This document shows, piece after piece, positions 18,438 to 27,245 of a stretch of DNA of 30,248 bases (its first letter is position 1; every line of letters starts with the position of its first letter). The stretch covers positions 1-30,248 of the forward strand of contig CAZRIE010000048.1 of the NCBI GenBank assembly GCA_964600075.1. The letters run 5' to 3'. The notes under the pieces were generated by a model. It was not told the DNA's origin. It worked only from the letters and a program-made list of their open reading frames with translations, and did no database searches. Source of the DNA: CAZRIE01 sp964600075. Lineage in GTDB: Bacteria; Bacteroidota; Bacteroidia; Flavobacteriales; Flavobacteriaceae. A program made the translations under genes and the position numbers.

Positions 18438-19586
18438 ATGAATTTTCTAAATGGCAACAAGTTTCGATTCTTTTTTATGTGTGCTCTATTGGGCACTTGT
18501 GCAATAACATATACTCAAGATCACCCACCCTACAATACGGCAAGAAACGGAGAAGTGTTTCAGGTTTTTCAATTCCCCAGAAATCAAATGCCCCGTATCG
18601 ATGGCGACAAATCTGATTGGACTATGGTGCCGAAGAACTACACCTATGGTACAAATCTATTGAACGACACTGAAGACGGCATGGGTGCTAATATCGACCC
18701 TAAAGACTTAGATGTAAAGGTTACCATCGGTTGGGTCGATGGCATGAACCGTATCTATTTTCTATACGAGGCCTACGATGATTTTTGGGATTTTGAACGT
18801 TTCAATCCCCAGGGGTATATGAACGATATTTTCGAAATTGTGGTTGACGGCGACCTTTCCGGAGGGCCATTTATTCAAAACCCATTGTATGATCCTGAGC
18901 AGTTGAAATGGCAGGATCAATCTAATGCTTACATTGAGAACCATTTCAACTTTAGTGGTGTGCATGCCCAAAACTATCATATTTACACCCCACCGGTAAA
19001 CAATGCCTGGGTGCTTGTCTGGGGCAATCAGCATTGGATTTCGGAATTTCCACATGCCAATTACGCGTATGAGTATGATTTTAAGCACGGTGAAAGCGGC
19101 AACTTGGTTTTAGAGGGTTGGATAACGCCTTATGACTACGCCCCATATAACGCTCCAGAAAGAGCTGTGGAATCTGAATTAAAGGAAAACAAGATTATCG
19201 GTCTATCATGGTCAATATTAGATTTTGACGGGGATGAAAGAGATGGTCACGTCAACCTTTCGCACAATGTTGAAATGGTCAAAAATGCCTCGTATCTCTG
19301 TGCATTTCGATTGATGCCTTTGGAAAAAGAATTTCTGGAACCCATTCGCGCGGAATGGACGTTCGAGGTCATCGATGAAGAAAAGGGAGTTGTTGCTTTT
19401 AAGGACGAATCTATTGGGACTATTAAAAAATGGAAATGGGATTTTGGAAGTGGCAATAGTTCTGCTGAGCAGAACCCCATTTATCGCTTTCCCGAAAAAG
19501 GGGTTCGCAAAGTCATAACCTTAGAAGTGGAAGGACCTGAAGGCAGTTCGAAACGCACGCGCTATTGGGAAGTGATGATTCGGTAA
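18438..19586 (+). CDS. Secreted protein with CBM9-like domain and C-terminal PKD domain
   Basis: The protein has 382 residues. After a signal-like start (FRFFFMCALLGTCAITYTQ), residues around 45-290 resemble CBM9/DOMON-type sugar-binding folds: MPRIDGDKSDWTMVP at the front, KVTIGWVDGMNRIYFLYEAY, and NDIFEIVVDGD. Residues about 315-372 form a PKD domain (WKWDFGSGNSSAEQNPIYRF, then ITLEVEG). Such proteins bind carbohydrate or help place enzymes at the surface. No catalytic residues can be assigned. Start and operon position follow from the 21-base gap to the lactonase-like gene. LGTC could be read as a lipobox, so lipoprotein versus free secretion is undecided. Confidence 0.72.
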   Translation: MNFLNGNKFRFFFMCALLGTCAITYTQDHPPYNTARNGEVFQVFQFPRNQMPRIDGDKSDWTMVPKNYTYGTNLLNDTEDGMGANIDPKDLDVKVTIGWVDGMNRIYFLYEAYDDFWDFERFNPQGYMNDIFEIVVDGDLSGGPFIQNPLYDPEQLKWQDQSNAYIENHFNFSGVHAQNYHIYTPPVNNAWVLVWGNQHWISEFPHANYAYEYDFKHGESGNLVLEGWITPYDYAPYNAPERAVESELKENKIIGLSWSILDFDGDERDGHVNLSHNVEMVKNASYLCAFRLMPLEKEFLEPIRAEWTFEVIDEEKGVVAFKDESIGTIKKWKWDFGSGNSSAEQNPIYRFPEKGVRKVITLEVEGPEGSSKRTRYWEVMIR

Positions 19587-19699
19587 CTTGTTTTGTCATC
19601 AAATTTTAACTTTATAACAACCTAAAAATCAAGATTGCCTAAATTCACAACAGGTTTTTTAATATAATTATTTGGCTCGATATCATTCTAAGAATCTTA

Positions 19700-20090
19700 T
19701 TAAAGTTTAGTTCTTGATTCCTTGCTCCTTTTTCAAGGTAGTTGTAAAAACTCATTCTAGTTTCTCTATTTCATTAGTGAATAATGGTAAAATAAAAAGA
19801 CACCCAAGCCTAATCTATTTAACATATTTCGATTTTGGGCAAAAAAAGTATTGCGCTCCATCAAATTATCATTAAAATCTGAACAATGAAAAATTTACTT
19901 TTACAATTAATAGGTTAAATAATTAGGATAACATAATTTATTTACCATTTAAATTGAGATTATAGCAATGAAGGTTTAAATATTATTTTGAAAAGTATGC
20001 CAGTTAAAGAATTCTTGTTGTTGAGCAAATAATAGTGTTAAAATGTTTATTTCTGAATTGAGCAAACCACATCAAGCAAAAATTAAAAAA
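19700..20090 (+). repeat. Copy C of the three-copy element, inverted and internally shortened
   Basis: Reverse-complemented, 19835-19851 gives atactttttttgcccaa, identical to copies A and B. The region to 20090 matches copy A down to its base 225 (for example aaaatgt.tatttctgaatt), and 19700-19745 matches copy A near 810-860 (ctaccttgaaaaa.gagcaa). A stretch of about 250 bases present in A and B between these parts is missing. The copy points toward the plus-strand genes to its right. Confidence 0.62.
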
Positions 20091-20157
20091 GACGAATTAA
20101 GTGTTGTGCATTTACGATTTAAAGAGTAAAAGTTGTGCAAACTACTGTTTATCATAA

Positions 20158-20595
20158 AATTGCGGCAACTACAAAACAATTTATATACACAACTTAAGGG
20201 CAAATTACCATAAAAATCTGGAGGTCCTCGGCCAAGTGGATTTGAGGAACGATTTTTTGAAACAGATACGAATGCTGAAATTGAGGGACAAGGAACTTAT
20301 AGCGTTAGGATAGACCGCCTAATATATGGACATCGATACCGGATACTAGCTTTTCAGGTCCTTGCCGCCCTCTTAATGGCAACGTATCGAGCGTTCGCTG
20401 TACAATTGGCGAAAGGGAAAGCTTTCCCCTCAGCTGGAAAACCTTAGGATGAAACTGGTAGATCGAATCGTCCGCTTCGAGAACAGTTATAGAGTAGACA
20501 GTATGCCACTTGAAATCTGCGGGCTGTCACGGAGTTCGAGGAGTTCGATATGTTGGAAAAAGTTCATGGCAGACCCAATTATAGAAAGATATTAA
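20158..20595 (+). pseudogene. Decayed IS982-family transposase, N-terminal part
   Basis: One frame can be read through four internal stops. It gives LRDKELIALG, then YMDIDTGY, LFRSLPPS, WQRIERSLYNWRKGKL, LENLRMKLVDRIVRFENSY, VDSMPLEIC and LSRSSRSSIC, before ending at the TAA at 20593. The order and wording match Bacteroidota IS982-type transposases, including the VDSxPLEIC stretch that carries a catalytic-site Asp. The C-terminal half is absent and I could not find terminal inverted repeats. The reading stays in one frame, so decay has been mainly by substitution. Recognition is from memory of the family. Confidence 0.68.
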
Positions 20596-20700
20596 GTTTT
20601 GGTTCCAACTTAAGACTTAAGTCTATCGGCATTGTGTGATTTTATATATTTCAGGTAACCTTTTGAAAATGAGTTTATAATCATGTAAATAGTAACCACC

Positions 20701-21636
20701 ATGAGAACAACTTTTAAATCTTTTCTTATTCTCTTTCTTACCGTTTGCTTTTCTATTCCCGCGAACGCCCAATCTATCAACATGGCCAAAGAGCGATTGA
20801 TAGCCCTCACACCCGAATGGAAAGGAGAACGTTTCGATGACGGCCGCCCCAAAGTACCGATGGATATTGTCGAGCGTATGAAAGCCATTTCTTTGGAAGA
20901 GGTTTGGTCGGTGTTGCGCAACCAGGGGTACATGAACCAGTTTGCCGGTGATTGGAAAATGATCCATGAAGGTCAAATCATGTCCGGGCGTGCGTTGACC
21001 GCCCAATATATGCCAAAACGGGTGGCGGTTCGGAATGTATTGGAAAAAGAAGGCAAAGTGGAAGGCAGAATCGGCGATATGGTCAACTGGCCAATTGGTG
21101 AACTGGTCGAAGGCGATCTCTACGTTGCCGATTCTTATGGAAAGGTAAATGAAGGCCCACTCATCGGTGATAATCTAGGTACGTCGATTTATACGAAGTC
21201 AAAAAACGGTGTAGTCTTTAATGGCGGACTTCGAGATTTGGAAGGTCTGGAAGGCATAGTTGGCTTCAACGCTTTTGTAAAAAGTTGGCATCCCTCTTAT
21301 CAAATGCAAATGATGCTTACGGGCATCAATATTCCTATTATTATTGGGGAGGCGACCGTAATGCCCGGTGATGTGGTTTTGGCAAAGCGGGAAGGGGTCA
21401 TTTTTATACCACCACATTTAGCGGAAGAGGTAGTTCTCAAAGGAGAATTTATAGCCTTAAAAGATGAATTCGGGCACCTATGCCTCCGTGAACAGCGCTA
21501 TACTTCCGGGGAAATAGATGGGGCTTGGAAAGAGGAAATCCGAAAAGAGTTCTTGAAATGGCTCGATGCCAATCCCTCTAAAATAAAAATGAGCCCCAAA
21601 CAGTTGGAGGAATTTTTTAAGCAACGCACCTGGTAA
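20701..21636 (+). CDS. RraA-like family protein (aldolase/demethylmenaquinone methyltransferase-like fold), secreted
   Basis: This protein of 311 residues has a Sec signal peptide ending near ANAQ (residues 21-24). The RraA fold signature is present: LVEGDLYVADSYGK, GDNLGTSIYTKSKNG (Gly156 to Gly170), GGLRDLEGLEG with Arg178-Asp179 matching the Arg/Asp pair that binds substrate and metal in class II pyruvate aldolases, and VMPGDVVLAKREGVIFIPP. Relatives are 4-hydroxy-4-methyl-2-oxoglutarate aldolases and the RNase E inhibitor RraA. The signal peptide and sugar-related neighbours favour an exported aldolase or lyase-like enzyme over an RNase regulator. It is longer than RraA (about 160 residues), with a ~120-residue N-terminal extension. 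It leads a plus-strand run, with 14 bases to the next gene. Confidence 0.8.
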   Translation: MRTTFKSFLILFLTVCFSIPANAQSINMAKERLIALTPEWKGERFDDGRPKVPMDIVERMKAISLEEVWSVLRNQGYMNQFAGDWKMIHEGQIMSGRALTAQYMPKRVAVRNVLEKEGKVEGRIGDMVNWPIGELVEGDLYVADSYGKVNEGPLIGDNLGTSIYTKSKNGVVFNGGLRDLEGLEGIVGFNAFVKSWHPSYQMQMMLTGINIPIIIGEATVMPGDVVLAKREGVIFIPPHLAEEVVLKGEFIALKDEFGHLCLREQRYTSGEIDGAWKEEIRKEFLKWLDANPSKIKMSPKQLEEFFKQRTW

Positions 21637-21650
21637 CGCAAAATCAGGAA

Positions 21651-23072
21651 ATGTCAATAAAACCTAGAAAACCTAGAAAAATGAAAAAAATGAACCGCCG
21701 CTCTTTCGTATCGACTTCGGGTGCTGCCCTTTTAGGTAGTATTGCACCCTCTTATCTAAAAGGAGATGATTCGCGTCCATCACTGATTTCTTTTAATGGT
21801 AAAAACCATGCCTCGTCCATAGACCGGGCAAGTCGCTCCCATCCTGCAGAAGGTTTGGAGCGCGAAGACATTACCATAACCGACATTAAGGTAACTCCCC
21901 TTTCGTACAAACATGATGGCGACTATTTATGGCGCTGTGCCGGACTGTATGTCTGGAAATCCGATGCCGCTTTGGTTCAGATATTCACTAATAAAGGCAT
22001 TGTAGGTATCGCAGAGGGTAGTCCCTATCGCGGCCCTGATAAGTTAAAGGAGTACACTGATAAGTATATTACTCCAATGCTAAAAGGCGCAAATGTGTTC
22101 GATGTCGATTTTCTCTGCAATAACCAAGGCCACAACCACGTAGCCCAAGGAGCATGGGCAGGAATCAACAATGCACTTTGGGACATCATCGGAAAGGCTA
22201 AGAACCAGCCTGTTTACAAATTGCTCTCGAACGACGAAAATCCTTCCAATAAAGTGAAGATCTATGCCAGTGGCGGGGTAAGCCATGCTTGGTATGACAA
22301 AGGAGATGAAGACCTCATTGCGGAAGCACTTCGATACAAAAAAGCCGGTTACGATACCTTTAAATTCCGTAACGGTACCTCTTGGAAGTACAGTAATATG
22401 ACTATGGATAAATACATCCCTATTTTGGAGCGGCTACGCAAAGCGGTCGGCCCTGATTTTAAATTGGTTATCGAAAAATTCCCGTGGTCGTTCGATACCA
22501 TTATAAATGAACTTTGCCCAGCCCTGGAAGAACTGAAATTCTATTGGTACGAAGAACCGGTAAGCTATAACGATCCCGCGGCTCTTGAAAAGCATATTGC
22601 AATCAATGAGGCCATGCCATCTGTTATGGTATCAGGAGGGGAAAGCTGGTTGAACCGTTATCAAGTTGAGCCTTTTGTAAAGGCAAAGGCGATGAACATC
22701 ATTCAGACCGATGCGAATCTCACAGGTATGACCGAGGGTTGGTACATTGGGCAAACGATTCATGAAAATGGGCAAAAATATTGCCCACATAATTGGGTAG
22801 GAGGGCTGACCACTATCGCAAACATACATTTGGTCGCCGGTGTCCCCTCAGGACATATGTGCGAACTTAACCAGACTTATAACCCCTTGAAGTGGGGGGT
22901 ATTTAAAGACCCCTACGAGATTAAGGATGGGGTATTGACCATTCCTGATAAGCCCGGTTTTGGAGTCGAAATCATCAATGATATCGAGAAGAAATTCCCC
23001 TTTTCACCTGGACCATATTACAAGGAAAATCCGGTTTTTAAAGGTCAGGGGCTGCCTATTTGGTGGAGTTAA
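21651..23072 (+). CDS. Mandelate racemase/muconate lactonizing enzyme family (acid-sugar dehydratase-like), Tat-exported
   Basis: The protein has 473 residues from the first ATG; a second start at 21681 (MKKMNRRSFV) is equally plausible. NRRSFVS is a twin-arginine motif. Enolase-superfamily residues, numbered from the first Met, are Lys238 in KFR where many members have KxK, Glu275 (VIEKF), the EEP glutamates at 301-302, Glu331 (SGGES) as metal ligands, and His380 in CPHNW as likely general acid. This family dehydrates or epimerises sugar acids. The GHNHVAQGAWAGINNALWDI segment is the usual N-terminal/barrel border. Export is unusual for the family. It sits between the RraA-like and helical-protein genes, probably in one operon. 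Confidence 0.88.
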   Translation: MSIKPRKPRKMKKMNRRSFVSTSGAALLGSIAPSYLKGDDSRPSLISFNGKNHASSIDRASRSHPAEGLEREDITITDIKVTPLSYKHDGDYLWRCAGLYVWKSDAALVQIFTNKGIVGIAEGSPYRGPDKLKEYTDKYITPMLKGANVFDVDFLCNNQGHNHVAQGAWAGINNALWDIIGKAKNQPVYKLLSNDENPSNKVKIYASGGVSHAWYDKGDEDLIAEALRYKKAGYDTFKFRNGTSWKYSNMTMDKYIPILERLRKAVGPDFKLVIEKFPWSFDTIINELCPALEELKFYWYEEPVSYNDPAALEKHIAINEAMPSVMVSGGESWLNRYQVEPFVKAKAMNIIQTDANLTGMTEGWYIGQTIHENGQKYCPHNWVGGLTTIANIHLVAGVPSGHMCELNQTYNPLKWGVFKDPYEIKDGVLTIPDKPGFGVEIINDIEKKFPFSPGPYYKENPVFKGQGLPIWWS

Positions 23073-23110
23073 TCAGGGCTAAATTCCCAATATCCGAAAA
23101 GAGCACATTT

Positions 23111-25090
23111 ATGAGAATATCTTGGTTTTCAATGCTATTGTGTTGCCTTTTCTTGGTCAAAAGCTACAGCCAGACCAAGGATGAGAACCTTGTTCCTTCT
23201 ATCAAAGCAAGCGTTGTCGAACTTCCTCCCGAATGGGCCATCATACAACGGCAATTGATAGGCGCAATGGAAGAGGCCGGTGATTTTTATTGGGATCGTT
23301 TTACCTATCAAGGTGGCAGTACGATAAGCGAAGGCCCTTATGATGATCTCTACGAAATGTTCTATAACTGGCCCGATTTTTATATTGTCGGTGCCGACGA
23401 GCGATTTTATGAAAGAGCCTTGGCCGCGTACAATGGAATTACCCGTACCAATACGCCTCACCCGCCTGATCCGGGAGATTACCACCACCGATTGCACAAA
23501 GAGTTTCCGACCCATGATGACTTTTTTCATATCAGTGAGGGCATGACCTTGTTCTATAATCTGGCATTGGGCAATCCTTCAATTCCTGAGAATGTGGCCC
23601 GTGCCAAACGCTTCGCCGGGTTTTATCTCAACGAGGACCCCGAGGCCCCGAATTATGACCCGGAACATAAGGTGGTCAAATCGATTTTTACGGGAAGCAA
23701 AGGGCCATTGGCCACCTCTAGTGCGGTCTATAACTTGAGGTATGGCCATGCGTCACTTTACCCTGTTTTGGAGAAATTAGAACCCGACTGGCATGAAAAT
23801 CCGACCCGTGCCGCCGAGATACAAAGCTTGTATGATAGTGTGGTTACCCGTACCGATGTTCCGGTAAATCTTGGTATCACAGGCTTGATGACCAATGCCT
23901 ATTTGTATACTGGCGAAGAGAAATACAAACAATGGGTCTTAAACTATGTCGATACTTGGATGCAGCGCATTGAACAGAATGATGGTATTTTGCCGGATAA
24001 CGTTGGGCTAAACGGTAAGGTCGGCGCATACCGTAATGGTCAATGGTGGGGCGGACTGTACGGTTGGTACGGCCGGTATGGGGTCATGATGATGTATGCG
24101 TCTATGGGTGTTGCTTCCGAATGCGCTTATCTCGTTTCAGGCGATGAAAAATATCTCGACCTTGTGCGTTCACAGATCGATCAATTGCTAAAACGGTCGA
24201 AAACGACCAAAGAAGGCCAGACCTTGGTGCCCTATCGTAGAAACCAAAAGGGCTGGCATAGCTATCGCCCCGTGATGATTCGTGACCTGGCACATCTTTG
24301 GCACGCTTCTATGGATGCTGCTGATTGGCAGCGTATCGAAAAAGTACACAAGGGGCATAAATTTCGCCCCTTAAATGCGGAAGGCATCTGGGGGCAGAAC
24401 ACTTTGGATCATTTGGACAACGAAAAATATGCACCAGGCGAACCTTTCGACTGGAATATAGAAATGGTGCAGGGCGACCGCACTATGGGCAAAAGTGAAT
24501 ATGCCCGTCTGATGTACTATGCAGGGGAGAATCCCGATTGGCCTTTGGAGGCGCTCAAGGCTGATTATCAAGAAATGGTCAACAGAATGGAATTCATGCG
24601 AAAAGATCCACGAAAAATAACCGAGATTAACGGCGACGATACTTACCCGAACAATCCGGTGCTGATCAAAGCATTGCAGCAGACAACCATGGGTACCCCA
24701 CAAACGATTTACTTCGGGGGATTGCTACGCGCTACGGTGCGTTATTTCGATGTAGACCGAAAACGCCCAGGGCTACCCGAAGACGTATCCGCTTTGGTCG
24801 AAAAATTAGAAAAAGGTCAGACGACAATCTACCTGATAAACCTGAGTCCCGTTCACGAACGAAAATTGATTGTACAGGCAGGTGCTTTTGGCGAGCATCG
24901 ATTCACTGATGTTAGCTTTAGTAAGTCCACAAAGAAAGATGATGGCACTTTTTCAACGGAAGATCAAAAGCAATCGATTAATGGAAAATACGTTGAGGTT
25001 GTTCTACCTCCAGCAAGTTCCATTCGATTGAATTTGGGGATACAACGTTTTGTAAACAAGCCATCGTATTATTTTCCGCACATGGAGTAA
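23111..25090 (+). CDS. Large secreted helical protein, (alpha/alpha)-barrel-like, function unknown
   Basis: I start at MRISWFSMLL (23111), which gives a clean signal peptide ending near KSYSQ and a protein of 659 residues; an upstream ATG at 23060 would overlap the previous gene. The sequence is rich in Trp, Tyr and His and in helix pairs, as in WDRFTYQGG, HHRLHKEFPTHDDFFHISEG, GITGLMTNAYLYTGEEKY, WWGGLYGWYGRYG and MIRDLAHLWHASMDAADW. It resembles six-hairpin glycosidase or lyase-type toroids, with a beta-rich tail after about residue 560 (TTIYLINLSP). I cannot assign a GH or PL family. It follows the enolase-family gene by 38 bases, so a role on the same substrate is likely but inferred. Confidence 0.75.
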   Translation: MRISWFSMLLCCLFLVKSYSQTKDENLVPSIKASVVELPPEWAIIQRQLIGAMEEAGDFYWDRFTYQGGSTISEGPYDDLYEMFYNWPDFYIVGADERFYERALAAYNGITRTNTPHPPDPGDYHHRLHKEFPTHDDFFHISEGMTLFYNLALGNPSIPENVARAKRFAGFYLNEDPEAPNYDPEHKVVKSIFTGSKGPLATSSAVYNLRYGHASLYPVLEKLEPDWHENPTRAAEIQSLYDSVVTRTDVPVNLGITGLMTNAYLYTGEEKYKQWVLNYVDTWMQRIEQNDGILPDNVGLNGKVGAYRNGQWWGGLYGWYGRYGVMMMYASMGVASECAYLVSGDEKYLDLVRSQIDQLLKRSKTTKEGQTLVPYRRNQKGWHSYRPVMIRDLAHLWHASMDAADWQRIEKVHKGHKFRPLNAEGIWGQNTLDHLDNEKYAPGEPFDWNIEMVQGDRTMGKSEYARLMYYAGENPDWPLEALKADYQEMVNRMEFMRKDPRKITEINGDDTYPNNPVLIKALQQTTMGTPQTIYFGGLLRATVRYFDVDRKRPGLPEDVSALVEKLEKGQTTIYLINLSPVHERKLIVQAGAFGEHRFTDVSFSKSTKKDDGTFSTEDQKQSINGKYVEVVLPPASSIRLNLGIQRFVNKPSYYFPHME

Positions 25091-25214
25091 AAGAAGCCGC
25101 GGTCCTTATTTGGTATAGGTGACTAAATACAGATACAAAGCTTTGCTCGTTGACGTACAGCTAGGTTGTTGGGACTGCGAATTAAATTACGTGAATAGGT
25201 TTTTTGGCCAATTG

Positions 25215-25229
25215 ATATGTTAACCATAT
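25215..25229. promoter_or_regulatory. Palindrome-like site resembling the copy B operator candidate
   Basis: ATATGTTAACCATAT lies about 85 bases before the sugar dehydrogenase start. It differs by one arm base from the core of the 13314-13330 palindrome. It could be a shared regulator site; the evidence is slight. Confidence 0.25.
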
Positions 25230-25313
25230 GTATTAAATGAATTCTCGATTGTTAGCTTGAAAGTCAAAGACTGGTAACGCGAAATGAAGCTTTACACAAA
25301 TTAAAAAAAATAA

Positions 25314-27059
25314 ATGATTCTATCGAAAGTACATTTTTTTGACTTGTTCTGGATATTGTTGTTGAGTGCCTTCTTCTCTAACTGTAGTCAAATACCAAAC
25401 CTCCCAGAAGGAGATATTGACAATGGCAACCTATTCTTACCCGATAGGTTTGAAGCTGTGGTTGTGGCAGACAGTATTGGCCGTGCCAGACATCTGGCCG
25501 TGAATGAAAATGGAGACATTTATGTAAAACTTACATATGCGAAGCAAGATTCGGGAAATGTTGCGATCAGAGACGTCAACAACGATGGTAAGGCTGACAA
25601 TATCGTCTATTTTGGAGATTACAAAGCTGAGAGTGGATATGGTCCAACAAGTATGAGAATTTACAATGGCTATATTTATTTTAGTACTAAAGCTGCTATT
25701 TATAGACAGGAATTAACCCCGGATAAATTACTGCCCGAAAGCAAAATAGAACTTGTTCTTACAGACAATTATTTAACTGAACACATTGGTAAAACGCTCG
25801 CTTTTGACGACGATGGACACATGTACGTTAATTTTGGATCAATAACTAATAACTGTCAGACAGATAATAGAATTCCCGAAAGCCCCGGCCAATTTCCATG
25901 CGCTGAACTTGAAGAACACGCTGGAATATGGAGATTTGATGCTAATAAACTTAATCAAACTCAGAAAGACGGAATTCGGTATGCCACTGGACTTAGAGAT
26001 GGGATAGCTATGGACTGGAATCATGCAACTAATAGTTTATTCGCCGTAGAACATGGCAGAGACGGTCTACATCAAACATGGCCATCACTTTATTCAGAAT
26101 GGGAAAGTTCAATGTTACCATCTGAAGAATTTTTTGAAGTGAAAGAAGGAATGAACGGAGGGTGGCCATACTATTATTATGACCAACTACAAAATAAAAG
26201 AGTAGTCTCTCCCGAATACCGTGGTGTCGATTTGAAAGAAGAAGTGGATGTACTGGCAAACCCTATAATTGGTTTCCCTGGACATTTGGCACCGAATGAT
26301 CTTTTCTTTTATACCGGCAATCAATTCCCTGACCATTATAAAAATGGAGCTTTTATTGCTTTTCACGGAGGAGGTCATCGTGCCCCGTACCCAATATCAG
26401 GCTTTTTTGTTGGTTTTGTTCCTTTCAAAAACGGTGTGCCGTCAAGCTCCTGGGAAGTATTTGCTGATGGATTTGCTGAGAAAGACACCATTGTAAGTTC
26501 AGGTGATGTTGCTCATCGCCCGATGGGGATAGCCATGGGTCCAGATGGCTCTTTATATATAAGTGATAGTGTCACGGGAAAAATATGGCGAATCATGTAT
26601 AAGGGAGATAAAGAAAATTTTGGAACGGATCAGTTAGCAAAAATGGAAAAGCGTAAAACGCTAACACACCTTAGGACGCCTGACAAGATTAAAGATAACC
26701 TTGCTAAGGGTATGGCGGATGAAGGTCAGAATATCTATAATGTTTATTGCATCGCATGCCATCAAGGGAATGGAAAGGGCGACGGCAGTCGTTATCCCTC
26801 TTTAGTAGAATCAGACTGGGTATCTGGAGATAGAAATAGACTAATAGAAGTAATATTAAAAGGGCTTCAAGGGCCTATTACAGTAAAAGGAAAGACCTTT
26901 AACGATGTGATGCCTAAACAGGATTTTTTGAGCGATGAAGATATTGCTAAAGTTTTATCGTATATCAGAATGAATTTCAATAACGCAAGCGGCATCCAAG
27001 AAAGAGAGGTAAGACAAGTGAGAGATGGATTAAAGAATGAAGAGGAGGATAATAAATAG
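25314..27059 (+). CDS. PQQ/L-sorbosone-type sugar dehydrogenase fused to cytochrome c, lipoprotein
   Basis: This protein of 581 residues has a signal ending FFSNC, with lipobox Cys24. Residues about 40-430 form a GSDH/L-sorbosone dehydrogenase-like beta-propeller: RARHLAVNENGDIYV, IGKTLAFDDDGHMYVNFGS, YATGLRDGIAMDWN, LFAVEHGRDGLHQ, NDLFFYTGNQFPDHYKNGAF and HRPMGIAMGPDGSLYISD. Residues about 465-555 form a cytochrome c domain with CIACH at 479-483 and Met533 as a candidate distal ligand. The family oxidises sugars in the periplasm and passes electrons to the respiratory chain via heme. PQQ use is a family expectation, not visible here. The gene has its own 223-base upstream gap and appears more AT-rich than 20701-25090. 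Confidence 0.86.
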   Translation: MILSKVHFFDLFWILLLSAFFSNCSQIPNLPEGDIDNGNLFLPDRFEAVVVADSIGRARHLAVNENGDIYVKLTYAKQDSGNVAIRDVNNDGKADNIVYFGDYKAESGYGPTSMRIYNGYIYFSTKAAIYRQELTPDKLLPESKIELVLTDNYLTEHIGKTLAFDDDGHMYVNFGSITNNCQTDNRIPESPGQFPCAELEEHAGIWRFDANKLNQTQKDGIRYATGLRDGIAMDWNHATNSLFAVEHGRDGLHQTWPSLYSEWESSMLPSEEFFEVKEGMNGGWPYYYYDQLQNKRVVSPEYRGVDLKEEVDVLANPIIGFPGHLAPNDLFFYTGNQFPDHYKNGAFIAFHGGGHRAPYPISGFFVGFVPFKNGVPSSSWEVFADGFAEKDTIVSSGDVAHRPMGIAMGPDGSLYISDSVTGKIWRIMYKGDKENFGTDQLAKMEKRKTLTHLRTPDKIKDNLAKGMADEGQNIYNVYCIACHQGNGKGDGSRYPSLVESDWVSGDRNRLIEVILKGLQGPITVKGKTFNDVMPKQDFLSDEDIAKVLSYIRMNFNNASGIQEREVRQVRDGLKNEEEDNK

Positions 27060-27245
27060 AAGATTCAATTAGCCCAGAGTCCTTAGTGTATTTTGCTACA
27101 TACTAAAATAGCAAGTACTCAGGATTCAATAAAAGCACAGGGGAGAACATGATCAGAATAGGGTTTCCCAATTTATTTAAACACAATTATGAACATATTA
27201 AAATTAAGTAATATGGAAAAATATTATTTTCAAAGGGAAGGCATA

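Larger units (their letters stand above)
19587..20700. other. 1.1 kb gap with inverted repeat copy C and an IS982 remnant
   Basis: The left half (about 19700-20090) is copy C of the susC-upstream element in inverted orientation. The right half (about 20158-20595) is a decayed transposase reading frame. Between 20596 and 20700 lies AT-rich sequence leading to the RraA-like gene. No intact gene is present. Confidence 0.65.

Noticed and set aside
19620..19660. AACCT...AGGTT followed by T run after the CBM9/PKD gene as terminator
   Set aside because: The stem is only five pairs with a loop near 28 bases, too weak to call.
20610..21006. Two overlapping minus-strand frames at the RraA-like gene start
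   Set aside because: They are antisense to the signal peptide and N-terminus of a well-supported plus-strand gene.
27078..27126. Imperfect hairpin after the sugar dehydrogenase gene as terminator
   Set aside because: The arms pair with several mismatches and gaps and no T run follows.
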